41,943 bases of DNA, from contig JAJXXL010000507.1 in NCBI GenBank assembly GCA_021781115.1, forward strand, positions 1 to 41,943, read 5' to 3'. Made by a program: the position numbers and the translations under genes. This stretch comes from Planctomycetota bacterium. GTDB taxonomy: Bacteria; Planctomycetota; Planctomycetia; Planctomycetales; Planctomycetaceae. Shown here one piece after another: positions 26,462 to 34,896 of this stretch (within the stretch, counting starts at the first letter, position 1; every line of letters starts with the position of its first letter). The notes under the pieces are model-generated. The model worked only from the letters and a program-made list of their open reading frames with translations. It searched no databases and was not told where the DNA came from.

Positions 26462-27853
26462 ATGTTCGAGCCGGGTTCCTATCGCGACGCCACGAGCCGG
26501 GTCTTTTACGACGCTGGTGATGTGTACCGGGTATTGAACGCGACGGCGTTCGCCGATTGGCAAGCGTTGGCGGCATCGGAATTCGGGCGACGGCGGATGG
26601 CCGATGGCGGCCTCGTGCCGACTGAGCAGGTTCCCCCAAGCGAGATTCCCGCCAAAGTCGATCAGAGCGCATGGGCCGCGGTGCTCAAACACCAGACAAT
26701 TCCCTGGGTGTCTTATCCCTACGAATGGTCGTTTGGCATGCTGCGCGACGCGGGGTTGCTCACGCTCGAATTGCTCGACGACGCCCTGCATGAAAACCTG
26801 TCGTTGAAAGACGGGTCGGCATACAACGTGCAATTTGTCGGTGCGAAGCCGGTGTTTATCGACATTCCGTCGTTTCACCGCCTGTCGCCCGGCGAACCAT
26901 GGATTGGTTATCGTCAGTTTTGCCAGTTGTTTTTGTATCCCCTGTTTTTGCGGGCGTATCGCAACGTGCCGTTTCAGCCGTGGCTGCGCGGCAATCTTGA
27001 TGGCATCGACCCCGTGGCGTGTCGAAACCTGATGTCGCTGCGCGACCTGTTTCGCCCCGGCGTGTCTACGCACGTTTTTTTGCATGCTCGGCTTGATTCG
27101 CGGTTTGCCGACGCCGACCGCAGCCTGAGGGCCGAATTGCCCGCGGCAGGGTTCCAAAAGTCGCTGATCCAGGCGAATGTGCGGGGCCTGATCAAAATCC
27201 TGCGCAAACTCGAATGGCGGACGGCCAAAACCACTTGGTCTGACTACGCCCAGTGCAACTCCTACACGGCGGACGATCGCGCGCGCAAGGAGGCATTCGT
27301 GCGCGGCGTGGCGCAGTCGCGGCGGTGGCGCCGGGTGTGGGACCTGGGTTGCAACACGGGCGTGTTTTCGCGCATTGCGGCCGAGCACGCCGACTACGTC
27401 GTGGCGATGGACGGCGACCCGCTGGCGATCGAGCGACTCTATGCCGCACTGCAAGCCGAACGCAACCTGAAAATCCTGCCGCTGATCGCCAACGTTGCCG
27501 ACCCTGCCCCTAACCAGGGTTGGCGCGGTCGCGAGCGCAAGTCGGCCGCCGAGCGCGGCCGGCCCGAGTTGACGTTGTGCCTGGCGCTGCTGCACCACCT
27601 GGTGATTGGAGCCAACATTCCGTTACGCGAGGTGCTCGACTGGTTGGCCGATCTCACGCCAGGCCTGATCATTGAATTCGTCACAAAGCATGACCCCATG
27701 GTGCAGGTCCTGCTCCGTAACAAGCCCGACATTTACGCCGATTACGAACAGGAGCCGTTCGAGCGCATGCTCGCCGAGCGGTTTGAAATCGTGCGGCGTG
27801 AAACGTTGCAATCGGGCACCCGTACCCTGTATTTTGCGGTGGCGTACACGTGA
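26462..27853 (+). CDS. SAM-dependent methyltransferase of a surface-polymer operon
   Basis: The product has 463 residues. The N-terminal half (1-270) is a substrate or partner domain with conserved-looking blocks: FEPGSYRDATSRVFY, NVQFVGAKPVFIDIPSFH and IGYRQFCQLFLYPLFLRAYR. The C-terminal half is a class I methyltransferase. Motif I is VWDLGCNTGVFSRIAAE, the acidic loop is VVAMDGD, and motif IV is replaced by CLALLHHLV. I recall this two-part layout from proteins annotated as NoeA-like in nodulation and polysaccharide loci, but I have not checked it. The stop overlaps the next start (GTGA), so the two are co-translated. The methyl acceptor is probably a glycan or lipid-linked group. Confidence 0.84.
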   Translation: MFEPGSYRDATSRVFYDAGDVYRVLNATAFADWQALAASEFGRRRMADGGLVPTEQVPPSEIPAKVDQSAWAAVLKHQTIPWVSYPYEWSFGMLRDAGLLTLELLDDALHENLSLKDGSAYNVQFVGAKPVFIDIPSFHRLSPGEPWIGYRQFCQLFLYPLFLRAYRNVPFQPWLRGNLDGIDPVACRNLMSLRDLFRPGVSTHVFLHARLDSRFADADRSLRAELPAAGFQKSLIQANVRGLIKILRKLEWRTAKTTWSDYAQCNSYTADDRARKEAFVRGVAQSRRWRRVWDLGCNTGVFSRIAAEHADYVVAMDGDPLAIERLYAALQAERNLKILPLIANVADPAPNQGWRGRERKSAAERGRPELTLCLALLHHLVIGANIPLREVLDWLADLTPGLIIEFVTKHDPMVQVLLRNKPDIYADYEQEPFERMLAERFEIVRRETLQSGTRTLYFAVAYT

Positions 27854-30114
27854 GCCTGTGGGGTCAGTTCCGTTCGTGGGTAGCGCTGCGGCTGCGCGCC
27901 GCGGCTGAATGCAGCGCGGCAGCGGCCATTCCGGGCTGGGGCGCAGCGCTGCACGTCGTCGTGCTGCTCAGTTTTGTCGTGTCGGGGCCAATGTATCAAA
28001 ATCTTGAACGCCGATCGGCATTTCTTACCGACCACGGGTTCGGAGCGGCCGGCCTGATCGCGATCGTGTTTGTGTTATCGCTGCTGCTGCCCGCGGTGTT
28101 CCTTGCGGCTGAAGCCGTTGCCGGCCGCATCGGGCCGCAGGCCCGGGCTTTGCTGGACGCGGCCTTGATCAGCCTGTTGATCCTCGGTATGGCCTGCTTG
28201 ACTGCGAACCGGGTCGTAGCACCAGCCGACGGTTTGGCGCATTCGATGAGGGTGTTGGGGCTCGCAGTAGCGCTGGGTGTCGGGGGCGTTTATAGTTATT
28301 GGAAATTCGGGAAGATGCGGCAAGTGGTCAGCGTCGCCGCACCGGTCGTCGGGCTGTTTCCTGCGCTGTTTCTGATGCATCCGACGAGCACGGCACTGAT
28401 GTTCACGCCCGTCGTGGAATACGTCGAGGCGCGCAACCCGGTGCCGGTTGTGATGATTGTATTTGACGAGTTCTGCGGGATGACGCTGCTCGATGAAGAC
28501 CATGCGATCGATTCGGTACGATACCCGAACTTTGCCGCCCTGGCTCAAGGCGCGACGTGGTTTCGCAACGCGACGAGCGTGCACCCCCGCACCGACAATG
28601 CCGTGCCGGCGATTCTGACGGGCAACTACCCGCGGGGCGTCGATCAGCGGCTGCTCCTCGCGCACCATCCGCAAAATCTGCTGTCGCTGCTGTTCAAAAC
28701 GGGCCAGTACGAGCTGGTGGCATTCGAACCATTCACGCGGCTGTCTCCCCCCGACCGCGAACAGGGGATCGTGGAACAGTTGACTCTATTCCAGCAATTG
28801 CGCGCGGTGTTCGCGATTCTGCCCCGGGCATACCTGCACGACCTGCTGCCCAACGATTTGCCGTTCGTCAGCTTGCCGGAGGTGCCGCTGACCTGGTTCG
28901 GCGTACGGGCATTTCTGAAGGCCGAGAACGACAAGACGCATGGCACGTTTCACCCCGGATGGAATTTGAATCGCGACGAGCAATGCAACGATTTCCTGCG
29001 ACTGTTACGCCCGCCCGACAGGCCCCGCCTGCACTTCATGCATGTCGTGCTGCCCCATTTTTCGTGGGTGTTCCTGCCCTCAGGGCGGAAATACGAAAAG
29101 GACGACCGGCACGTCAGGCAACCGGCGATTTTCGGGGCCGAAAACGAACTGGGCGAAGACTACCGCGGCGACGAACTCGCCGCGCTGCATGGCCAGCAGC
29201 GGTATATTCTGCAGGTTCAGTTTGTCGACCGGTTCATCGGGCGGCTGATCGACCGGCTGAAAGAGGTGGGACTGTACGACCGCTGCCTGCTGGTGGTAAT
29301 GGCCGACCACGGCTGCGCGTTTCGCGCGAACTCGTCGCGTCGGGCACCCGGCAAAACGAACCTGGCCGATATTCTGTCGATTCCAATGTTCATCAAGCAG
29401 CCGGGTCAGAAAACGGGGCAGGTCAGCGATCGCAATGTGCTGTCGATTGACGCCTATCCGGCGGTCACCGATGCGTTGGGAATTGCACTCGAACAGCCGA
29501 TCGACGGACAGTCGGCCCTCGATGAAAGGCTTCCAGAACGGAAGGAAAAAGTGTACGTCGATGGTGGCCGAAAGTTCACCGTCGATGCGCATTTCTCCGC
29601 CAAGTACGAAACGCTGGAGCTGATGCTGTCGCGGTTCGGGTCGGGCCGCAAGCCGGGCGGGTTGTTCCGGATCGGCCCGCACGCCGAACTGGTTGATCGC
29701 CCCGTGGCCGAACTGAACCTCGGGCCGCCAGCCGATTTTCAGGTGGGGCTGATTCAATATGGCGATACGCTCAGCGAAGACCCGGCAGAGGTCGTGCCGT
29801 GTTTCATGATCGGCGGCGTCGCCGGCCGCGAGGGATGGCACCCCGGCAACGGGCGGCCAAATTCATTGCCCGAACTGCCGGTGAATCTGGCGATTGCCGT
29901 TAATGGCACAGTGCGGGCCGTCACCCGCACCTTTCAGGACGCCGAAATTCGCGACACTTGGGAGGCAATGCTGCCTGAATCGGCGTTTCACGTCGGCAAG
30001 AATGACGTGCAGATCTACGCAGTCGGCAACAATGCGGGCCGGCTGACCTTGCGTCCCTGCCCCACGCGACAACTCAGGCACAGTGAACAGCGGTCGTATG
30101 TGCAACCACCATGA
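27850..30114 (+). CDS. Membrane-anchored sulfatase/alkaline phosphatase superfamily protein
   Basis: The product has 754 residues. Translation starts at GTG 27850, overlapping the methyltransferase stop. The first 190 residues hold about five hydrophobic segments, so the enzyme is embedded in the membrane with its catalytic part outside. The sulfatase-like core begins at VVMIVFDEFCGMTLLD (first metal Asp), with the probable nucleophile region at HPRTDNAVPAILTG. Further on are HVVLPHFSW and the metal-binding VVMADHGCAF. The nucleophile position shows Thr rather than the Cys/Ser of the sulfatase signature, so it may be a phosphoethanolamine- or glycerophosphate-type transferase. A roughly 200-residue C-terminal extension is of unknown role. 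Confidence 0.84.
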   Translation: MSLWGQFRSWVALRLRAAAECSAAAAIPGWGAALHVVVLLSFVVSGPMYQNLERRSAFLTDHGFGAAGLIAIVFVLSLLLPAVFLAAEAVAGRIGPQARALLDAALISLLILGMACLTANRVVAPADGLAHSMRVLGLAVALGVGGVYSYWKFGKMRQVVSVAAPVVGLFPALFLMHPTSTALMFTPVVEYVEARNPVPVVMIVFDEFCGMTLLDEDHAIDSVRYPNFAALAQGATWFRNATSVHPRTDNAVPAILTGNYPRGVDQRLLLAHHPQNLLSLLFKTGQYELVAFEPFTRLSPPDREQGIVEQLTLFQQLRAVFAILPRAYLHDLLPNDLPFVSLPEVPLTWFGVRAFLKAENDKTHGTFHPGWNLNRDEQCNDFLRLLRPPDRPRLHFMHVVLPHFSWVFLPSGRKYEKDDRHVRQPAIFGAENELGEDYRGDELAALHGQQRYILQVQFVDRFIGRLIDRLKEVGLYDRCLLVVMADHGCAFRANSSRRAPGKTNLADILSIPMFIKQPGQKTGQVSDRNVLSIDAYPAVTDALGIALEQPIDGQSALDERLPERKEKVYVDGGRKFTVDAHFSAKYETLELMLSRFGSGRKPGGLFRIGPHAELVDRPVAELNLGPPADFQVGLIQYGDTLSEDPAEVVPCFMIGGVAGREGWHPGNGRPNSLPELPVNLAIAVNGTVRAVTRTFQDAEIRDTWEAMLPESAFHVGKNDVQIYAVGNNAGRLTLRPCPTRQLRHSEQRSYVQPP

Positions 30115-30220
30115 CGGGTTTGCCGGACGGTGGCAGTGCACCCAAGAAAACGCGTGCATTCTCACCGTGCGACAGGGGCAAGGGAACGGGCCAAATCCGG
30201 TACAATGTCGGCGAGGCGCG

Positions 30221-30958
30221 TCAATGATCGGTGGCGACGTTCGCGATTGCGGTCATAAGATCGGTTGAGAATCGTTCGGCCTCGGCGCACGCCCCGCGCA
30301 CACCCGCCCAGGACGCGATCATGTCGGCTTTTCGGTCTGCATAGCGCGAAACATTTTTCTTAGGGCGGATTTCGCCTGGGCGGTAGCGAACGAGGCGTTG
30401 GCCAGCGGGTTTGGCTGCGAGTCGCACCGATGCGTCATCGTGACATTCAACATCAGGGTGAATCGACGCAGGATCGTCAGGATACAGGGCGACAAGCACC
30501 CACGTTTCGGTGTTGCGCGACGGCGTGCACGGCACAACGCGATCTGGCCAATTTGGCGAAGCGATCCAGCGCAAAATGACGCGGCGGAGCGCATCGGTCG
30601 TTGCCGAACAAGGGGGGCAGGGGCGTTCGCACGGAAGGTCGTGAACCGTCTCGGCGATGTTACCGCTGCCGTAGGTTTTTCCGGCTACATCGGCGTCCAA
30701 ATGAATGACGAGCAAGTCGTGAAAATCGAACAAGACATTCGACGCGATCGCCCCGCGTCCCTGCGCCACCGCTTGACGGCACCATCGATAAACGCCGGTC
30801 CAGCCACCACCGCGTTGACCGAACGACTCAGTGGATTCAGGTTGCAATTGCGTGACGACGAAGTCGCGGCTGGGCACCAGGGCGGCGACGATTGCCTCGA
30901 TCACGATGCGGTCCGTCGGGCCTTCCGACACGATCGCGAGACGGATTGGATCAGACAT
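30221..30958 (-). CDS. TOPRIM-like protein paired with an ATPase (possible defence effector)
   Basis: The product has 245 residues and starts at 30958 (MSDPIRLAIVSEGPTD), overlapping the upstream ATPase stop by eight bases. The N-terminal EGPTD motif after a beta strand, plus LLVIHLDADVAG, gives the Glu and Asp-x-Asp pattern of TOPRIM folds. The family appears close to DUF4276, and PSRNTETWVLVAL is the conserved E-x-W segment of such proteins. No membrane segment is present. In known AAA/TOPRIM pairs such as PARIS and OLD-type systems, the TOPRIM part is a nuclease released or activated by the ATPase; here that is inference. Confidence 0.78.
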   Translation of the reverse strand: MSDPIRLAIVSEGPTDRIVIEAIVAALVPSRDFVVTQLQPESTESFGQRGGGWTGVYRWCRQAVAQGRGAIASNVLFDFHDLLVIHLDADVAGKTYGSGNIAETVHDLPCERPCPPCSATTDALRRVILRWIASPNWPDRVVPCTPSRNTETWVLVALYPDDPASIHPDVECHDDASVRLAAKPAGQRLVRYRPGEIRPKKNVSRYADRKADMIASWAGVRGACAEAERFSTDLMTAIANVATDH

Positions 30959-32135
30959 TTGCCACGCCCCCCAAATGCCCCATGACCCACAACCGAGACA
31001 ATGTCCAGCCGTCTTTCGACAGCTTTTGCAAGCGATTGTCAAACGTGACCCGGCTGACGACGGTTCTTCCGGACGTGGTTCGCGATACCGTGAACAACCG
31101 CACGCGATCATCCTGGAGTTTCAGACCATCCAGCGCCAGCGGGTTGTGCGTCGTCAGCAGGATCTGCGGCGGCAAATCAGACGAAATTACCCAGTCGCAG
31201 AGATTACGCATCAACTGACAGGTCAAGCGCGGATTTAGCCCATGATCGACATTGTCAATGGCGAACAGCGACGGCGAGTTTGGACTCGCCGCTAAAACCG
31301 CTGTAAACAAAACGTACAGGGCGCCTTCGCTGGCGTCGTACCCCGACAGGAGGTTGTGTTTCTCTTTCATGAAGCGGTCGCGAAACCTGATGACGTGTCG
31401 GGCGCCGCCCGCCGCATTCGACACGGGGACCGTACTCGACGGCGAGGCGGTAATTGACTTTGCCCAGTCGATCATCGCAAGCGCGTCGTTTGAAATCTGC
31501 CGCGCCTGCGCGCTCTTTGAGCGTGACCATAACACCTTCAACACGGCCGCGGTCAGCCCCCCGCCTGAAAGCCCTATGGGCTCGCGCATTTGCTGATCGG
31601 GAACGAGCCCGCGCAACGTCGGTGTAGTGGGCGTGAAAATCGCGTAATCGCGGAGTGCGTCGAGCAATTGCAACGCAGGGTCACCAGGACTGCGCTCGAC
31701 CGCCTTCAGCGCGGCCAGGCCCGCTTCGGGATTGGGCAGTGGCTTTGACCGATTCGACCTCCCCACAATTCGATGTCCCTGAGATTCCCAAGTTTCGGTA
31801 TGGTAGCTCCATGCCGGCTTGGGGTTGCTCGTCGGGTTGAATAACGCGACATCGTACCGGGAATCCTCGGATTGGCCGCTGAAAAAGATGTGTGGCGGCT
31901 GGTTCGTGTGGGCAAATGAAGTTTTGAATAACTGCGGCAACCCCGGGCGCACGCCGCGCCGCAGCAGGCTTTCATCGTCAACGCGACCGCTCGCCGCCGC
32001 CGAAAGCACGCCGATCGCCTCGAGCAGATTGCTCTTGCCGCTGCCATTGGCGCCAATGAATACATTCAGCAGCCCGAGGTCGAACTCCAGCGACTCGATG
32101 GACTTGAATCCACGAATTTGAACCTTGGTGAGCAT
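30951..32135 (-). CDS. AAA (ABC-like/OLD-type) ATPase paired with a TOPRIM-like protein
   Basis: The product has 394 residues. The start at 32135 begins MLTKVQIRGFKSIESLEFDL, the usual opening of RecF/OLD-type ATPases; a longer frame to 32216 is less likely and overlaps the HAD gene. Walker A is FIGANGSGKSNLLEAIG. A long helical insertion follows, then a signature-like GYDASEGALYVLF. Walker B is SLFAIDNVDHGLNPRL, where the usual catalytic Glu after the Asp is Asn. The H-motif is LLTTHNPLALDGL. It lies 40 bp after a HAD gene on the same strand, and the TOPRIM-like gene overlaps it. As the sensor or scaffold of a two-gene phage-defence-like module it would hold or gate the partner. Confidence 0.85.
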   Translation of the reverse strand: MLTKVQIRGFKSIESLEFDLGLLNVFIGANGSGKSNLLEAIGVLSAAASGRVDDESLLRRGVRPGLPQLFKTSFAHTNQPPHIFFSGQSEDSRYDVALFNPTSNPKPAWSYHTETWESQGHRIVGRSNRSKPLPNPEAGLAALKAVERSPGDPALQLLDALRDYAIFTPTTPTLRGLVPDQQMREPIGLSGGGLTAAVLKVLWSRSKSAQARQISNDALAMIDWAKSITASPSSTVPVSNAAGGARHVIRFRDRFMKEKHNLLSGYDASEGALYVLFTAVLAASPNSPSLFAIDNVDHGLNPRLTCQLMRNLCDWVISSDLPPQILLTTHNPLALDGLKLQDDRVRLFTVSRTTSGRTVVSRVTFDNRLQKLSKDGWTLSRLWVMGHLGGVANV

Positions 32136-32175
32136 TGTGTGAACCAGCCCCATTCCATCGGCAGGAACGCCGCGT

Positions 32176-33015
32176 TCAGGAAGTGCGATAGCCCATGAGC
32201 CGCAGCAGGGGTGCACTGTCGCGATAGTCGGGAATGATCACATCGGCGCCCGCGCGAATCAGCCGCGAGCGCTTCCATTCATTGATGCCGGTCCGGTGCT
32301 TTTCGTCGCTGGCGACCCCCACGGCGATGCCGCCGGCGTGTTTGACTTCTTCGATTTCGACGTATCCGTCGCCGAAGCCGAGCAAGCCGCCGGGGCCCAG
32401 GTGGTTTTCACGGACCAGTCGTTCAATGACCATCTTCTTGGAAAAGTTCTTGTAGTCGTCGAGCGCTCCGGCGACGCGCGGGCCAAAGAATTTTGCCAGA
32501 CCGAGGGCGTTGAGTTCGTTCTGCACGAACGCCAGGTCGGTGCCGCTGGCGAGGTACAAATCGCAGCCCAGGGCCGCCAGGGCCGCCAGCAGCTCGCGCG
32601 AACCGGGCACGGTAAGCAGATCCTGATCGACGCGGTTTTCTTCAAGGTCGGCGACGCGGCTCTCGATTCGCTGCCATAGCAAATCGTGGTATTCGCGCTT
32701 GTAATCGAGCGGGTCGCGCGGGGTTCCGCCGCGATGGCGAATTTCGTCGGCCAGTTGGATCATCTGGTAGATCGTTTGTTTGCCGTTCAAGCGCATCACA
32801 AATTCTTCGACCTGGTTGGCCAGGTCAGCCCGGGTTTCGGTTGTGGGCGTCGCCTCCAGGTGTTTGACCATCATGGGGATCATGACTTCCGGCCACCCCT
32901 CGCGGACGAGCGACAGCGTGCCGTCGAAATCGAACAAGACCGCTCGAGGCCCGGCGGCCGGTGCGGCCTGAAGTTCGGGGTTGATGATTTCAATGCGCGT
33001 ACCAGGTAAAAACAT
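32176..33015 (-). CDS. HAD family hydrolase (phosphoglycolate phosphatase-like)
   Basis: The product has 279 residues. Motif I is AVLFDFDGTLSLVREGW, motif II is LYLASGTD, the Lys is in KKMVIERL, and motif IV is LLGFGDGYVEIEEVKHAGG. The cap region is helical (GKQTIYQMIQLADEIRHRGG). All catalytic residues are present, so it should be an active phosphatase on a small phosphorylated molecule; the substrate is unknown. It starts 63 bp after the LUD-domain gene and is followed closely by the ATPase gene. Confidence 0.9.
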   Translation of the reverse strand: MFLPGTRIEIINPELQAAPAAGPRAVLFDFDGTLSLVREGWPEVMIPMMVKHLEATPTTETRADLANQVEEFVMRLNGKQTIYQMIQLADEIRHRGGTPRDPLDYKREYHDLLWQRIESRVADLEENRVDQDLLTVPGSRELLAALAALGCDLYLASGTDLAFVQNELNALGLAKFFGPRVAGALDDYKNFSKKMVIERLVRENHLGPGGLLGFGDGYVEIEEVKHAGGIAVGVASDEKHRTGINEWKRSRLIRAGADVIIPDYRDSAPLLRLMGYRTS

Positions 33016-33078
33016 GGCGTTTGCAGGCGAAGAGGAGGGGAAAGGACACCGCAGTGGCGAATGGGTTGCACTGCGAAT

Positions 33079-33759
33079 TTATTCGACGACAAGCAGCGTG
33101 ACATCGCCGGGGCCGTGCACGCCCGTTGTCAACTTGAGTTCGATATCGCCCGTCTTGCTGGGGCCGGTAACGAGTGTAATGTTCGAGGGCAACTCGGGCT
33201 TGCACGGTTCGATCCGTTCGAACAGGTCAAACAGGTCGGGCACAATTTGTCCTGGTTCGACAATGGCGAGATACCCAGGCGGCAACAGGCTGACGGCCCG
33301 GCCCTGCCCAGGCCCCGCACACAGCGCCAGCGAGCCGGTTTCGGCCACTGCCCAGTTGACGCTTGTAATGCCAACGTCGGCGGCAAGGGCCGCGGGCCAG
33401 CGCTCGCCCGGCGTGCGGCGCTCCAGGTCGTGGCTGGTCAGCAGGGCCACACCCCGCGCGTCGAGCACGGCGGCGACGTCCAATTGTTCGAGCAGCGGGT
33501 GGTTCCATATCAGTGCGCTGCGCGCCACGCAGCGATCAAGCCACTGACCGATGAATTCTCGCGCCGCTACTGCCCCCGCGACGCGCAGGCCGCGCCCGCC
33601 AGCGGCAGTCCATTCGGCCAGCAGCGTGCCGACCGGGTCGGCCCCCCCGCCGACGTAGGCGGCCGCGGCCGTTGCTTGAGGGTTCACGGCGACGCGGTGT
33701 GCTCGGCCACGCGCGGCTTGTTCGCGAATCTGGTTGAGAAACGTGTTGCGGTCGGCCAC
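33079..33759 (-). CDS. LUD-domain protein (LutC/YkgG-like)
   Basis: The product has 226 residues and resembles the LutC subunit of the L-lactate oxidation complex (LutABC), a family defined by the LUD domain. Visible marks are DVGITSVNWAVAETGSLALC and the following PPGYLAIVEPGQIVPDL, plus the closing PSKTGDIELKLTTGVHGPGD. LutA and LutB are absent from the window, so it may work alone or with partners encoded elsewhere. It starts 12 bp after the carA stop on the same strand. Confidence 0.9.
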   Translation of the reverse strand: MADRNTFLNQIREQAARGRAHRVAVNPQATAAAAYVGGGADPVGTLLAEWTAAGGRGLRVAGAVAAREFIGQWLDRCVARSALIWNHPLLEQLDVAAVLDARGVALLTSHDLERRTPGERWPAALAADVGITSVNWAVAETGSLALCAGPGQGRAVSLLPPGYLAIVEPGQIVPDLFDLFERIEPCKPELPSNITLVTGPSKTGDIELKLTTGVHGPGDVTLLVVE

Positions 33760-33771
33760 GGCGGGCGCCTG

Positions 33772-34896
33772 TTAACGGATCATCTTGACGAATTCGTGGA
33801 AAAGGTAATGGCTGTCATGTGGGCCGGCCGAGGCCTCGGGGTGATACTGCACGGCAAAAGCCGGCGCGTCGCGCAGGCGAATGCCTTCGACCGTTTGGTC
33901 GTTGAGATTCAGATGCGTGACTTCGACATTTCCCGGCAGCGATTTGGCGTCGAGTGCAAACCCGTGATTTTGCGTGGTGATTTCGACACGGCCCGTGCGA
34001 CGGTTTAACACCGGCTGGTTCGCGCCCCGGTGCCCGAACTTCAGTTTGTAAATCTCACCGCCGGCCGCCAGCCCCAGCAGTTGCTGCCCGAGGCAAATGC
34101 CAAACACCGGTTTTTTGCCGAGCAGGTTGCGAATCGTGGTGATTGCGTAATGCAGCGGCCGCGGGTCGCCCGGGCCGTTTGAAAGAAAAACGCCATCGGG
34201 TTCGTGCGCCAGAACCTCGTCGGCCGAAGACGTACCGGGGACGACCGTTACCCGGCACCCCAGCGACCGCAAAAACCGCGGAATGTTCCACTTCATTCCG
34301 TAATCGAGGGCAACCACGTGCGGCCGGCCAAGTCCGGCGGTTTTCTCGGCAGGGGGGGCGTCGCCGCGCCACTCGATGAGGCCTTCTTGCCAGTCGAACG
34401 ATTCACTGGGCACGACTTCGCGCACCAGATCGCGATCGACCAGGCCGGGGCTGGCCTGCGCCTTGGCCACGAGCGATCGGTCGTCAAGGTCGATCGACGA
34501 AATGATGCCCTTCATCGCGCCCCGCATCCGAATGTGTCGCACGAGTGTGCGGGTATCGACTCCTTCGAGGCCGATCACGCCAGCCTCGGTAAGATACCGG
34601 TCGACTGATTGAGCCGAGCGAAAGTTGCTGGGCTGACGGCACAACTCACGCACGATGAACCCCTGGACATGCACGCCGCCGCTTTCGGCATCACCCGGGT
34701 TGACCCCGTAGTTGCCAATCAGCGGGTAGGTCATCGCCACGATCTGGCCGCGGTACGAGGGGTCGGTCAGGATTTCCTGATAACCGGTCATGCTCGTATT
34801 GAACACGACCTCGCCCGCGACTTCGCCCGTGCCGCCGAATGCGAATCCGGAAAATACCTTGCCATCTTCCAAGGCCAGTTTGCCGGCGCAGTTCAT
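33772..34896 (-). CDS. carA: Carbamoyl phosphate synthase small subunit
   Basis: The product has 374 residues, the normal length. It hydrolyses glutamine to supply ammonia for carbamoyl phosphate synthesis (arginine and pyrimidine pathways). The start at 34896 begins MNCAGKLALEDGKVFSGFAF; the frame stays open upstream to 34998 but lacks conserved sequence. The N-terminal domain shows TSMTGYQEILTDPSY. The class I glutaminase shows the nucleophile (FGICLGQQLLGLA) and the His/Glu pair (QYHPEASAGPHD). The large subunit gene (carB) is not in the window. The gene heads the minus-strand run toward the LUD, HAD and ATPase genes. Confidence 0.96.
   Translation of the reverse strand: MNCAGKLALEDGKVFSGFAFGGTGEVAGEVVFNTSMTGYQEILTDPSYRGQIVAMTYPLIGNYGVNPGDAESGGVHVQGFIVRELCRQPSNFRSAQSVDRYLTEAGVIGLEGVDTRTLVRHIRMRGAMKGIISSIDLDDRSLVAKAQASPGLVDRDLVREVVPSESFDWQEGLIEWRGDAPPAEKTAGLGRPHVVALDYGMKWNIPRFLRSLGCRVTVVPGTSSADEVLAHEPDGVFLSNGPGDPRPLHYAITTIRNLLGKKPVFGICLGQQLLGLAAGGEIYKLKFGHRGANQPVLNRRTGRVEITTQNHGFALDAKSLPGNVEVTHLNLNDQTVEGIRLRDAPAFAVQYHPEASAGPHDSHYLFHEFVKMIR

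Noticed and set aside
26294-27598. Long minus-strand frame (434 codons)
   Set aside because: It is antisense to the methyltransferase, whose motif I and overlapping operon structure are clear.
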